A stretch of 8,822 nt of DNA from Cellulomonadaceae bacterium. Its GTDB lineage: Bacteria > Actinomycetota > Actinomycetes > Actinomycetales > Cellulomonadaceae. Both the position numbers and the translations under genes were made by a program. Positions within the stretch are counted from its first letter, which is position 1. The number at the start of each line of letters is the position of its first letter. Of this stretch, positions 1 to 6,803 are shown one piece after another. The stretch is taken from positions 1-8,822 of the forward strand of contig JAITCK010000163.1 in NCBI GenBank assembly GCA_031283115.1, written 5' to 3'. The notes under the pieces were generated by a model, which did no database searches, was not told the origin of the DNA, and saw only the letters and a list, made by a program, of their open reading frames with translations.

Positions 1-1188
1 CGCTTCAACTTTCACGTCGGCCCTGACGCCATAGTCGAAGACCTGCCGGTGGGCGTGCAGCAGCGCGTCGAAATCATCCAAGCCCTAGCCCGTGACGCCG
101 ACATTCTCGTTTTTGACGAGCCGACAGCCGCGCTCACGCCCCAAGAGACCGACGAACTCATGGGCATCATGAAGCAGTTGCGGGATGAAGGCAAAGCCAT
201 CGTTTTCATCACCCACAAGTTGCGTGAAGTGCGGGCCATCGCCGACAAAATCACTGTTATTCGCTTAGGCCAGGTGGTGGGGGAGGCGGAACCTGCCTCC
301 ACTGACGCTGAACTGGCGTCCATGATGGTGGGCCGGGCCGTGCAGTTGACTGTTGATAAAGGTGCGGCAGTGTTGAGCAACAACCGGCTTGACGTGCGTG
401 ACCTCACGGTGGCCAGCGATGACGGGCAGGTGCTTGTTGATAACCTCAGTTTCACGGTGCAGGGCGGGCAGGTGCTTGCCGTTGCAGGCGTGCAAGGCAA
501 CGGGCAAACAGAACTTACCGAAGCCCTGCTGGGCTTAGAGGCACACGTCACCGGGTCGATCACCCTGGACGGGGTGGAGATGGTGGGCAAAACGCCGCAG
601 GCTATGCTGGATGCCGGGATTGGTTTTGTCCCCGAAGACCGCAGCCACGACGGGCTTGTCGGGGCTTTTACGGTCGCAGAAAACCTTATGCTCAACCGGT
701 TGAGCGGCCCGCCCTTCGTCAAACATGGCGCCCTGCAACGCGGCTACCGCGACAAGTTTGCCGAAGAAAAAATCCGCGAATACGACATCCGCACCCAAGG
801 CATCACCGCCCGTGTGGGCCGCCTGTCCGGCGGCAACCAGCAGAAAGTGGTCATCGCCCGCGAACTGTCCAAAGACCTGCGCCTGCTGGTCGCCGCCCAG
901 CCCACTCGCGGCGTGGACGTGGGATCCATCGAGTTCATTCACAAACAGATCATCGCCACCCGCGACGCGGGAATACCTGTTGTTGTCGTCTCCACCGAAC
1001 TAGATGAAGCGGTCGCCTTAGCCGACCAGATCATGGTCATGTACCGTGGCGGCATCGTCGGCATCGTCCCCGCCGACACCCCCCGCGACATGCTCGGCCT
1101 CATGATGGCCGGTATTGCGCCCGATACGGCTAAGCCGCCCGTCGGAAGCGCCCCCACCCCTGACAGTGCCGAGGGGGTGCAAGCGTGA
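1..1188 (+). CDS. Nucleoside (BMP-type) ABC transporter ATP-binding protein, 5'-partial
   Basis: This is the energy-coupling subunit of a nucleoside importer, similar to the NupO/YufO type, with two ATPase domains on one chain. Frame 1 is open from the first base; the GTG at 49 is an internal valine codon, so the true start lies upstream. Counting from codon 1 of the window, NBD1 shows its signature LPVGVQQRVEI (15-25), Walker B ILVFDEPTAALT with catalytic Glu40, and the H-loop His72; its Walker A is outside. NBD2 has a degenerate Walker A GVQGNGQT (163-170, Gln169 replacing Lys), signature LSGGNQQK (275-282), a Walker B with Gln300 replacing Glu, and STE (331-333) instead of an H-loop His. 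This one-sided degeneracy is usual in the sugar/nucleoside CUT2-like ATPases. The protein acts on the inner membrane face with the two permeases that follow. Its stop overlaps the next start by GTGA, suggesting translational coupling. The substrate is inferred from the neighbouring genes. Confidence 0.93.
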   Translation, partial: RFNFHVGPDAIVEDLPVGVQQRVEIIQALARDADILVFDEPTAALTPQETDELMGIMKQLRDEGKAIVFITHKLREVRAIADKITVIRLGQVVGEAEPASTDAELASMMVGRAVQLTVDKGAAVLSNNRLDVRDLTVASDDGQVLVDNLSFTVQGGQVLAVAGVQGNGQTELTEALLGLEAHVTGSITLDGVEMVGKTPQAMLDAGIGFVPEDRSHDGLVGAFTVAENLMLNRLSGPPFVKHGALQRGYRDKFAEEKIREYDIRTQGITARVGRLSGGNQQKVVIARELSKDLRLLVAAQPTRGVDVGSIEFIHKQIIATRDAGIPVVVVSTELDEAVALADQIMVMYRGGIVGIVPADTPRDMLGLMMAGIAPDTAKPPVGSAPTPDSAEGVQA

Positions 1189-2447
1189 GCAGTGAAACCA
1201 CCTCACCGGCCACATCGGCACCCCCCGCAGACGACAACCGCTGGAGAGACGCCGCCCGTGAAATCCTGGCAGGCCGTCCCGCCGTCGCCGTAGGCGCCCT
1301 CATCCTCGCCCTGATCGCCGGATCAGTGATGATCGCCTTCACCAACAGTGACGTTCGTGAAGCCTCCGGCTGGTTCTTCGCCCGCCCCGGCGACACCTTG
1401 ACGGCTCTAGGCCGGGCCATGGGCGGGGCTTACGGGCAACTCATCCGCGGCTCCATCTGGAACTGGCAGGCCACATCATTCACGGCGCAAATCCGCCCGC
1501 TAATGAACACCTTTGACAACGCCACCCCACTGATCGCCGCAGGTCTAGGCGTGGCCGTCACCTTCCGGGCAGGCCTGTTCAACATTGGTGGCCGCGGCCA
1601 GATGCTCGCTGCCGCTATCGCCGCCGGATGGGTTGGCTTTGGGATACCAGGGATCCCCTTCCCCCTCCACCTCATCCTCTGCATCATCGCAGGCGCCCTG
1701 GCTGGCGCCCTGTGGGGAGGCATCGCCGGATTCCTCAAAGCCAAGACGGGCGCGCATGAGGTGATCGCCACCATCATGCTCAACTATGTGGGTTACTACC
1801 TGCTGCAATACCTTTTGGCGACGCCTGGACTGCTGCAAGCGCCCGGCTCACCCAACCCCATCACCCCGGCCACACCAGAATCAGCACAACTGCCAGCCCT
1901 CTTTGGCCGCCAGTTCACCGTCGATTGGGGATTTCCGCTGGCCCTGCTGGCTGTGGTCTTCTGCTGGTGGCTGCTCAACCGATCCTCCCTGGGCTTCACC
2001 TTCCGAGCCGTCGGGGAAAACCCGCGGGCAGCCCGCGTCGCCGGAATCGACGTGGCACGAGCCACCACCATCGTGTTCATGGTGGGCGGCGCCCTCATGG
2101 GTTTAGCCGGGGCACAGCAGGTTCTCGGCACCGTGACCACCGGCTTCACTGACGGCATTGACGGCGGCATCGGCTTCGACGCCATTACCGTAGCCCTGCT
2201 GGGTGGATCCCAGCCCGTAGGCGTCCTCTTTGCTGGCCTCCTCTTTGGCGCCTTCAAAGCGGGCGGTTCAGCCATGCAGGCCGGGCAAGGGATCCCTGTA
2301 GAGATTGTCTCCGTGATCCAGTCCCTCATCGTCCTCTTTATTGCCGCACCTCCGCTGGTCAGAGCTATCTTCCGCCTACCGCAACCCTCACAGTTAGCGG
2401 CGGCCCGCAAGGCAGGCAAGGCGGCACGGAAGGAGACGGACAAGTGA
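1185..2447 (+). CDS. Nucleoside ABC transporter permease (NupP/YufP-like), 420 aa
   Basis: This is an integral membrane subunit of the nucleoside importer, of the BPD_transp_2 family. The GTG start at 1185 overlaps the ATPase stop (GTGA) and is preceded by GAGGGGG at 1171-1177. A hydrophilic N-terminus rich in Ser, Pro and Ala is followed by a first membrane segment at about residues 32-52. Family hallmarks follow: TPLIAAGLGVAVTFRAGLFN and IGGRGQ (about 113-138), TGAHEVIATIMLNYVG (about 188-203), and FRAVGENPRAARVAGID (about 273-289). This last motif is the cytoplasmic loop expected to contact the ATPase. The C-terminus is a short basic tail rich in Lys and Ala. Several further hydrophobic stretches make a multi-pass permease likely; the exact number needs a topology predictor. 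The order ATPase-permease-permease matches the Bacillus subtilis nupOPQ arrangement. The solute-binding BMP lipoprotein is not in the window and probably lies upstream. Confidence 0.92.
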   Translation: MSSETTSPATSAPPADDNRWRDAAREILAGRPAVAVGALILALIAGSVMIAFTNSDVREASGWFFARPGDTLTALGRAMGGAYGQLIRGSIWNWQATSFTAQIRPLMNTFDNATPLIAAGLGVAVTFRAGLFNIGGRGQMLAAAIAAGWVGFGIPGIPFPLHLILCIIAGALAGALWGGIAGFLKAKTGAHEVIATIMLNYVGYYLLQYLLATPGLLQAPGSPNPITPATPESAQLPALFGRQFTVDWGFPLALLAVVFCWWLLNRSSLGFTFRAVGENPRAARVAGIDVARATTIVFMVGGALMGLAGAQQVLGTVTTGFTDGIDGGIGFDAITVALLGGSQPVGVLFAGLLFGAFKAGGSAMQAGQGIPVEIVSVIQSLIVLFIAAPPLVRAIFRLPQPSQLAAARKAGKAARKETDK

Positions 2448-3751
2448 GTGCTGTCACCGTCAACGCCGCTGCACTGAGCGTCGAAGCCCCCATTGGACAC
2501 CGCACCATCGACAAACGCAGTTACAAAACCCCGCTCATCCTCACTGGGGTGACTGTGCTGCTTGCCGTGCTACTGCTCGCGTCACCGCGTCCAGGCAGCA
2601 CAACCTTCACGTTGGCGACCGCCCAAGATGCCGTCCAGATTCCGCAAGCCATTGTGCCGGGAATGGCCTTCGCCTGGGTGTGCATGATCGGTGCTGCCCT
2701 GCTGACCTTGGCCGCTGCATGGCGGGCCTGGAGTTACGCCAAACTGCCGGGCTGGGCGCTGGCCCTCTTCGCCCTTGTCGCTATCGCAGCCTTTCTGGGC
2801 TGGGCGGGGGCTGGAGCGCAAGGCCACATCAACGTGGTCTCCCTCATCGCTAACGCGGTACTCGTCGCAATACCACTGGTGTTTGGTGCCTTGGGCGGCG
2901 TGATCGGCGAGAAGGCAGGCGTTGTCAATATTGCTATCGAAGCGCAACTGCTCATGGCCGCCTTTACCGGGGCGGTGACAGGCTCGCTGACAGGCAACCC
3001 GTGGGCCGGACTATGTGCCGCTATTCTGTCATCGGCGCTGGTGGGGGCCGTGCTGGGTGTCTTTGCTATCACCTACCGGGTGGAGCAGGTCATCGTCGGT
3101 GTGGTGCTCAACGTGCTGGTGGCAGGCATCACCACCTTCCTTTTCAGTGCGTGGCTGGCCACCGATTCTTCCCGCCTCAACAACACGTTGACGGTGCGAT
3201 TCCCGGCCGTAGGAATCCCCCTACTTGACGGCATCCCCATCATCGGGCCTGCCCTGTTTAGGCAGTCCATCATCGTGTACATCATGTATGTGGCGGTGGC
3301 GGCCGTCTGGTTTGCCTTGTACCGCACCCGGTGGGGCCTGCGGATTCGCGCTATCGGCGAGCACCCACAGGCCGCCGACACGGTGGGCATCCGCGTCAAC
3401 GTCATGCGGTATGGGGCGGTCATTATTGCTGGGGCTATCGTCGGCATTGGTGGGGCCTCATACACGCTGGTGTCTAACCCGTCCTTCAACCGGGAGATGA
3501 CGGCCGGGTTCGGCTACATTGCGCTGGCTGCCGTCATTTTCGGCAACTGGAATCCGGTGCGGGCGGCCTTCGCTGGCCTGCTGTTCGGGTTCGCTATCAA
3601 CCTGCAGCAGGTGTTGGGCGTGATTGGTTCGCCGGTGCCCAGCCAGTTCATGTTGATGCTGCCCTACGTGGTCACTTTGCTGGCTGTGGCCGGCCTGGTG
3701 GGCCGGTCGCGGGCGCCTGCCGCTGACGGCGTCCCCTACATCAAGGAGTGA
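2444..3751 (+). CDS. Nucleoside ABC transporter permease (NupQ/YufQ-like), 435 aa
   Basis: This is the second membrane subunit of the importer, paired with the permease before it. The GTG start at 2444 overlaps the previous stop by GTGA, and GGAAGGAGA at 2428-2436 is a good ribosome binding site. The N-terminus has three hydrophobic segments (about residues 30-47, 73-93 and 103-124) ahead of the conserved core. That N-terminus is longer than in the shortest family members and is common in actinobacterial versions. Core motifs are IPLVFGALGGVIGEKAG then VVNIAIEAQLL (about 143-170), RVEQVIVGVVLNVLV, and LRIRAIGEHPQAADTVGI (about 299-316), the presumed ATPase-contacting loop. It is distinguishable from the first permease by the GVVNI core rather than AGLFNIG. 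The gene ends 4 bases before cdd, and its last codons carry the cdd ribosome binding site. Nucleoside specificity is inferred from the operon. Confidence 0.92.
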   Translation: MSAVTVNAAALSVEAPIGHRTIDKRSYKTPLILTGVTVLLAVLLLASPRPGSTTFTLATAQDAVQIPQAIVPGMAFAWVCMIGAALLTLAAAWRAWSYAKLPGWALALFALVAIAAFLGWAGAGAQGHINVVSLIANAVLVAIPLVFGALGGVIGEKAGVVNIAIEAQLLMAAFTGAVTGSLTGNPWAGLCAAILSSALVGAVLGVFAITYRVEQVIVGVVLNVLVAGITTFLFSAWLATDSSRLNNTLTVRFPAVGIPLLDGIPIIGPALFRQSIIVYIMYVAVAAVWFALYRTRWGLRIRAIGEHPQAADTVGIRVNVMRYGAVIIAGAIVGIGGASYTLVSNPSFNREMTAGFGYIALAAVIFGNWNPVRAAFAGLLFGFAINLQQVLGVIGSPVPSQFMLMLPYVVTLLAVAGLVGRSRAPAADGVPYIKE

Positions 3752-3755
3752 CGGC

Positions 3756-4187
3756 ATGGCTGAGGTCCACTGGCCTGACCTGCGCGCTGCAGCCGCTGAG
3801 GCGATGACGCGGGCCTACGCCCCCTACTCCCGGTTTCCGGTGGGGGCGGCAGCCCTAGTTGATGACGGGCGGGTTGTTACCGGCTGCAATGTGGAGAATG
3901 CCTCCTACGGGGTGACCTTGTGTGCCGAATGTGGCCTGGTGTCGGCCCTGGTGGCTGGTGGGGGAGGGCGGCTGGTCGCCTTCACCTGCGTTGACGCTCG
4001 CGGGGTCGTGTTGATGCCTTGTGGCCGCTGTCGGCAGTTGCTGTACGAGTTTGGTGGTGGCAGCCTGCTGCTGGAAACCCCTGCCGGGGTGATGGCCTTG
4101 GCTGACGTGCTGCCGCAGGCTTTTGGGCCAGACGATCTGGATGCTGTTGCAGGTGAGGATGCTGTTACAGGTGAGGGGAGGCTGTGA
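3756..4187 (+). CDS. cdd: Cytidine deaminase, 143 aa
   Basis: This zinc hydrolase deaminates cytidine and deoxycytidine to uridine and deoxyuridine in the cytosol. The ATG start at 3756 follows AAGGAG at 3743-3748, which lies inside the end of the permease gene. Visible motifs are YAPYSRFPVGAA (21-32), CNVENASYGVTLCAE (44-58) with zinc ligand Cys56 and catalytic Glu58, and PCGRCRQ (88-94) with zinc ligands Cys89 and Cys92. FGPDDL (123-128) is the usual C-terminal element. The length suits the small homotetrameric CDA class rather than the larger two-domain E. coli type. The last residues, after FGPDDL, hold a duplicated hexapeptide DAVAGE/DAVTGE (129-140) encoded by an 18-base tandem repeat; this tail is probably outside the catalytic fold. 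Its uridine and deoxyuridine products could feed the phosphorylase encoded next. Confidence 0.96.
   Translation: MAEVHWPDLRAAAAEAMTRAYAPYSRFPVGAAALVDDGRVVTGCNVENASYGVTLCAECGLVSALVAGGGGRLVAFTCVDARGVVLMPCGRCRQLLYEFGGGSLLLETPAGVMALADVLPQAFGPDDLDAVAGEDAVTGEGRL
4140..4175 (+). repeat. 18-bp tandem duplication at the end of cdd
   Basis: Two adjacent 18-base copies, 4140-4157 and 4158-4175, differ at one base (G4149 versus A4167). They are in frame and encode DAVAGE then DAVTGE. Each copy contains AGGTGAG, and the second runs into the purine-rich deoA ribosome binding site. The pattern suggests a recent in-frame slippage or duplication event. Confidence 0.85.
4173..4181 (+). promoter_or_regulatory. 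Ribosome binding site of deoA
   Basis: GAGGGGAGG lies 9 bases before the ATG at 4191 and within the last codons of cdd. It supports that ATG as the deoA start and implies that cdd translation passes through the site, consistent with coupled expression. The upstream tandem repeat adds two weaker SD-like AGGTGAG sequences. Confidence 0.6.
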
Positions 4188-4190
4188 GCG

Positions 4191-5501
4191 ATGACTGAGA
4201 AATATGATGCCGTTGACGTTATCCGCACCAAACGGGACCGGGGCACCCTCAGCGGCGAACAGATCGACTGGGTTATCGACGCTTATACGCGCGGTGTCGT
4301 CGCCGAAGAACAAATGTCTTCCCTGGCCATGGCGGTTTTTCTCAACGGCATGACCCGTGACGAGATTACCCGATGGACCACAGCCATGATCAAAACCGGC
4401 GAGCGGCTGGGTTTCGAGTCACTCACCCGTGACGGCCAGCAAATCCCCACGTCAGATAAACATTCGACGGGCGGGGTGGGCGATAAAATCACCCTTCCTC
4501 TGGCCCCCCTGGTGGCCGTTTTTGGGGTGGCTGTGCCGCAACTGTCCGGGCGCGGGTTAGGGCACACGGGAGGAACCCTGGACAAGTTGGAGTCCATTCC
4601 CGGCTGGCAGGCGTCCCTAACAAACGAGCAAGTCATGGCCCAGTTGAGCGCGGTGGGGGCTGTCATTTGCGCGGCTGGGCCGGGCCTGGCCCCCGCCGAC
4701 AAAAAACTGTATGCCCTGCGTGATGTCACCTCCACGGTGGACTGTATTCCCCTCATTGCGTCGTCCATCATGTCGAAAAAGATTGCCGAAGGCACGGGCG
4801 CCCTGGTGCTTGATGTCAAGGTGGGTAGCGGGGCCTTTATGAAGCGTCTCGATGACGCCCGCGACCTGGCCCGCACCATGGTTGACCTGGGAACGGACGC
4901 GGGTGTCAACACGGTAGCCCTGCTCACCGACATGTCTACGCCGCTGGGTTTGACGGCAGGCAACGCCTTGGAAGTGCGGGAGTCTGTCGAGGTTCTGGCT
5001 GGTGGCGGACCTGCCGACGTGGTCGAGTTGACGGTGGCCTTGGCCGTCGACATGCTGGCTGCTGCGGGACGGCCCGTCGATGCCGCCGACGTGCAGGCCG
5101 CCCTGCCCGATGGCCGGGCGATGGACAGGTGGCGGGCCATGATTGCCGCTCAAGGCGGAAACCCGGACGCCGACCTGCCTTGGGCTGTGGAAACGCAGGA
5201 CGTGGTCGCTGACGCGGACGGCGTGCTCACCCGCCTGGACGCCTTGGATGTGGGCGTGGCCGCCTGGCGGTTGGGGGCTGGCCGGGCCCGCAAAGAAGAC
5301 CCTGTTCAGGCGGGCGCGGGCATTGTCATGCACGCCAAACCTGGCGACCGCGTTCACGCAGGCCAAGCCCTGCTGACCTTGCACACGGACACGCCCGCCA
5401 GTTTCGACCGCGCCCTGGACGCCCTGGACGGCGCCTGGACTATCGCCCCTGCAGGCAGCGAGTTCACTCCCGCACCGCTCATCATTGACCGGGTTGTTTA
5501 G
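4191..5501 (+). CDS. deoA: Thymidine phosphorylase (pyrimidine-nucleoside phosphorylase family), 436 aa
   Basis: This cytosolic enzyme splits thymidine or deoxyuridine with phosphate to give the free base and 2-deoxyribose-1-phosphate. The start is ATG 4191, 3 bases after the cdd stop. The phosphate loop KHSTGGVGDK is at residues 90-99. The family signature SGRGLGHTGGTLDKLE is at 119-134. The base-binding stretch YALRDVTSTVD with IASSIMSKK (174-197) supplies Arg177, Ser192 and Lys196; these appear to match E. coli DeoA Arg171, Ser186 and Lys190 with a constant offset of six. A PYNP-type C-terminal domain follows from about residue 345 (GAGRARKEDPVQAGAGIVMH region). The length is close to E. 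coli DeoA (440 aa). Thymidine-specific and broader pyrimidine-nucleoside phosphorylases share these motifs, so uridine use cannot be excluded. It is the last gene of the transporter-cdd-deoA run, and a strong hairpin begins 5 bases after its stop. Confidence 0.95.
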   Translation: MTEKYDAVDVIRTKRDRGTLSGEQIDWVIDAYTRGVVAEEQMSSLAMAVFLNGMTRDEITRWTTAMIKTGERLGFESLTRDGQQIPTSDKHSTGGVGDKITLPLAPLVAVFGVAVPQLSGRGLGHTGGTLDKLESIPGWQASLTNEQVMAQLSAVGAVICAAGPGLAPADKKLYALRDVTSTVDCIPLIASSIMSKKIAEGTGALVLDVKVGSGAFMKRLDDARDLARTMVDLGTDAGVNTVALLTDMSTPLGLTAGNALEVRESVEVLAGGGPADVVELTVALAVDMLAAAGRPVDAADVQAALPDGRAMDRWRAMIAAQGGNPDADLPWAVETQDVVADADGVLTRLDALDVGVAAWRLGAGRARKEDPVQAGAGIVMHAKPGDRVHAGQALLTLHTDTPASFDRALDALDGAWTIAPAGSEFTPAPLIIDRVV

Positions 5502-5505
5502 GCTG

Positions 5506-5533
5506 TCTTCGGCGAGGGCGGCCTTGTCGAAGA
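5506..5533 (+). terminator. Hairpin after deoA, possible terminator lacking a U-tract
   Basis: The arm 5506-5517 pairs with 5522-5533 over 12 positions (10 Watson-Crick, 2 G-U) with a GCGG loop at 5518-5521. It begins 5 bases after the deoA stop, a typical place for transcript 3'-end structure. No run of T follows directly, so it is not a textbook intrinsic terminator. It may terminate without a U-tail, act with the pyrimidine-rich array downstream, or simply protect the mRNA end. Confidence 0.5.
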
Positions 5534-5548
5534 TGCGCTCGGCGATGC

Positions 5549-5579
5549 TTGCACGGTTATCTCTATGTTTCTCTATAAA
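5549..5579 (+). promoter_or_regulatory. Candidate promoter entering the phased array
   Basis: TTGCAC at 5549-5554 resembles a -35 box and TATAAA at 5574-5579 resembles a -10 box, but the 19-base spacer is long. A second TATAAA (5614-5619) and a TATAGT (5584-5589) also occur in the array without a convincing -35. If real, this would drive add-deoC. The AT-richness of the array makes chance matches likely. Confidence 0.25.
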
Positions 5580-5629
5580 TCTCTATAGTTCTCTACTTTT
5601 CACTATGTTTCTCTATAAATCTCTAAGGT
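5560..5629 (+). repeat. Array of seven phased 10-bp repeats, TCTCTAT-N3
   Basis: TCTCTA recurs at 5560, 5570, 5580, 5590, 5610 and 5620, with a one-base variant TCACTA at 5600, giving an exact 10-base period over seven units. A higher-order 40-base duplication is also visible: 5563-5585 and 5603-5625 are identical over 23 bases. Positions 5560-5625 contain 33 T, 15 A, 15 C and only 3 G, in sharp contrast to the GC-rich surroundings. The period is not a multiple of three and no supportable gene covers it. It may be an operator array, a bent or flexible DNA element, or an unstructured C-over-G RNA segment suited to Rho loading. Confidence 0.9.
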
Positions 5630-5637
5630 TGCTGGCA

Positions 5638-5670
5638 GGCGCGTCAGCGCCGAGGACGGGACTGACGGCG
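5638..5670 (+). repeat. Nested inverted repeats upstream of add
   Basis: GGCGC (5638-5642) pairs with GCGCC (5647-5651) around a GTCA loop. Alternatively GTCAG (5643-5647) pairs with CTGAC (5662-5666), or CGCCG (5648-5652) with CGGCG (5666-5670). These pairings compete with one another. Short GC-rich inverted repeats arise easily by chance, so an operator or leader structure is only a possibility. Confidence 0.3.
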
Positions 5671-5681
5671 GCGGGTGGCAC

Positions 5682-5687
5682 TAGGTT
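5682..5687 (+). promoter_or_regulatory. Candidate -10 box for leaderless add transcription
   Basis: TAGGTT fits the TANNNT -10 pattern and sits 6 bases before the GTG at 5694, the spacing that puts transcription start on the start codon in actinobacterial leaderless promoters. The add start lacks a good Shine-Dalgarno (only AGG at 5683-5685), which agrees with this. No clear -35 box is present. Confidence 0.3.
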
Positions 5688-5693
5688 TGTCTT

Positions 5694-6803
5694 GTGACTG
5701 ACACGCGACTGCTGGCCCTTATCCCCTCCCTACCCAAGGTGGTGTTGCACGAGCACTTGGATGGGGGGCTGCGGCCTGCGTCGATGCTGGAACTTGCCGA
5801 GGCTGCCGGGCACACCCTGCCCGTGACTGACGACGCGGCAGCCTTGGGGGACTGGTTTTTTGATGCGGCCAACTCGGGGTCGCTGCCCACATATTTGGAG
5901 ACCTTCGACCACACCATCGCCTGTATGCAAACCGCCGATGCCCTAGCCCGCGTCGCCAAAGAAGCTGTGCTCGACAATGCGGCAGACGGTGTGGTCTACA
6001 CCGAGCAGCGTTGGGCGCCCGAACAGCACGTTACCGCAGGTCTCTCCCTGGAAGCGGCCCTCGAAGCCGTCCAGGCGGGATTAGAGCAGGGCATGGCGGA
6101 GGCGGCATCGAACGGCCACACCATCGTCGCCAAACAAATCATCACGGCCATGCGGCACGCCGACCGTTGGCAAGACCTCGCCAACCTGGCCGTCGCCTAC
6201 CGTGACATCATCGCCGGATTCGATATTGCCGGGGCCGAGGCAGGCTTTATGCCCGACCGCCACCCCGACATCTGGCCCTACCTGGCCAGCAACGACGTGC
6301 CCGTCACCATCCACGCAGGCGAAGCAGCCGGTGTGGACTCTATTGCCCAAGCCGTCCACCTTGGTCAGGCCGAACGCATCGGCCACGGTGTCCGCATCAT
6401 CGACGACATTGCCACCAGCCGTGACGTGGGCGCCTCCGTCGCTCGCCTGGGCCGGACCGCCGCCTGGGTGCGCGACCACCAAATCGCCCTTGAAGTGGCG
6501 CCCGTATCCAACCTGCAAACCGGCGCCAGCCCTGCCACCACCATCGCCGACCACCCCATCACTCGTCTCAAAGAACTCGACTTCGCGGTCACCCTCAACA
6601 CGGACAACCGGCTCATGTCGCGCACCTCCATGACTAACGAGATGCGACTCCTCGTCGATCAGGCCGGATGGACTATTGACGATCTGCTGGATGTCACCGT
6701 GACTGCCGCCTGGTCGGCCTTCATTCACCACGACGAACGCCTGGCCCTGGTGGAAAACGTCATTTACCCCGGATTCGAGAAAGCCGAAGGAGCCGTCCTG
6801 TGA
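5694..6803 (+). CDS. add: Adenosine deaminase, 369 aa
   Basis: This zinc enzyme hydrolyses adenosine and deoxyadenosine to inosine and deoxyinosine in the cytosol. Zinc ligands His19 and His21 lie in LHEHLDGG (18-25). IHAGEAAG provides His207 and catalytic Glu210. RIGHGVRI provides His231. [11 protein letters not shown] carries Asp304; the NTDNRLMS form instead of NTDDP is typical of actinobacterial Add. The length is in the normal bacterial range. The GTG at 5694 is chosen because it puts the HxH motif about 18 residues from the N-terminus, as expected; no strong ribosome binding site precedes it. The gene follows the repeat array and overlaps deoC by GTGA, so add-deoC probably form their own unit or a conditionally read extension of the upstream operon. 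The inosine product requires a purine nucleoside phosphorylase, which is not in the window. Confidence 0.95.
   Translation: MTDTRLLALIPSLPKVVLHEHLDGGLRPASMLELAEAAGHTLPVTDDAAALGDWFFDAANSGSLPTYLETFDHTIACMQTADALARVAKEAVLDNAADGVVYTEQRWAPEQHVTAGLSLEAALEAVQAGLEQGMAEAASNGHTIVAKQIITAMRHADRWQDLANLAVAYRDIIAGFDIAGAEAGFMPDRHPDIWPYLASNDVPVTIHAGEAAGVDSIAQAVHLGQAERIGHGVRIIDDIATSRDVGASVARLGRTAAWVRDHQIALEVAPVSNLQTGASPATTIADHPITRLKELDFAVTLNTDNRLMSRTSMTNEMRLLVDQAGWTIDDLLDVTVTAAWSAFIHHDERLALVENVIYPGFEKAEGAVL

Noticed and set aside
49..51. GTG at 49 as the start of the ABC ATPase.
   Set aside because: It lies inside the NBD1 signature LPVGVQQ, so it must be an internal codon.
4283..5140. Long - strand open frame opposite deoA (285 codons), with similar antisense frames at 12-722, 1796-2500 and 6081-6827.
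   Set aside because: These are antisense frames typical of GC-rich genes. The + strand carries complete conserved motifs and the antisense translations resemble no family.
5504..5560. Remnant of a - strand gene after deoA (reads roughly IAERIFDKAALAED).
   Set aside because: The stretch is too short, has no start or family match, and the same bases are better explained by the hairpin at 5506-5533.
5560..5629. The repeat array as a CRISPR array or plasmid-type iterons.
   Set aside because: Units are 10 bases with 3-base variable ends and no spacers, no cas genes are nearby, and there is no replication gene or DnaA-box cluster.
5485..5697. A 70-codon + strand open frame across the deoA/add gap with a hydrophobic stretch.
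   Set aside because: It starts with TTG inside deoA and has no clear ribosome binding site. Its hydrophobicity comes from the T-rich array, whose 10-base period is not a multiple of three.
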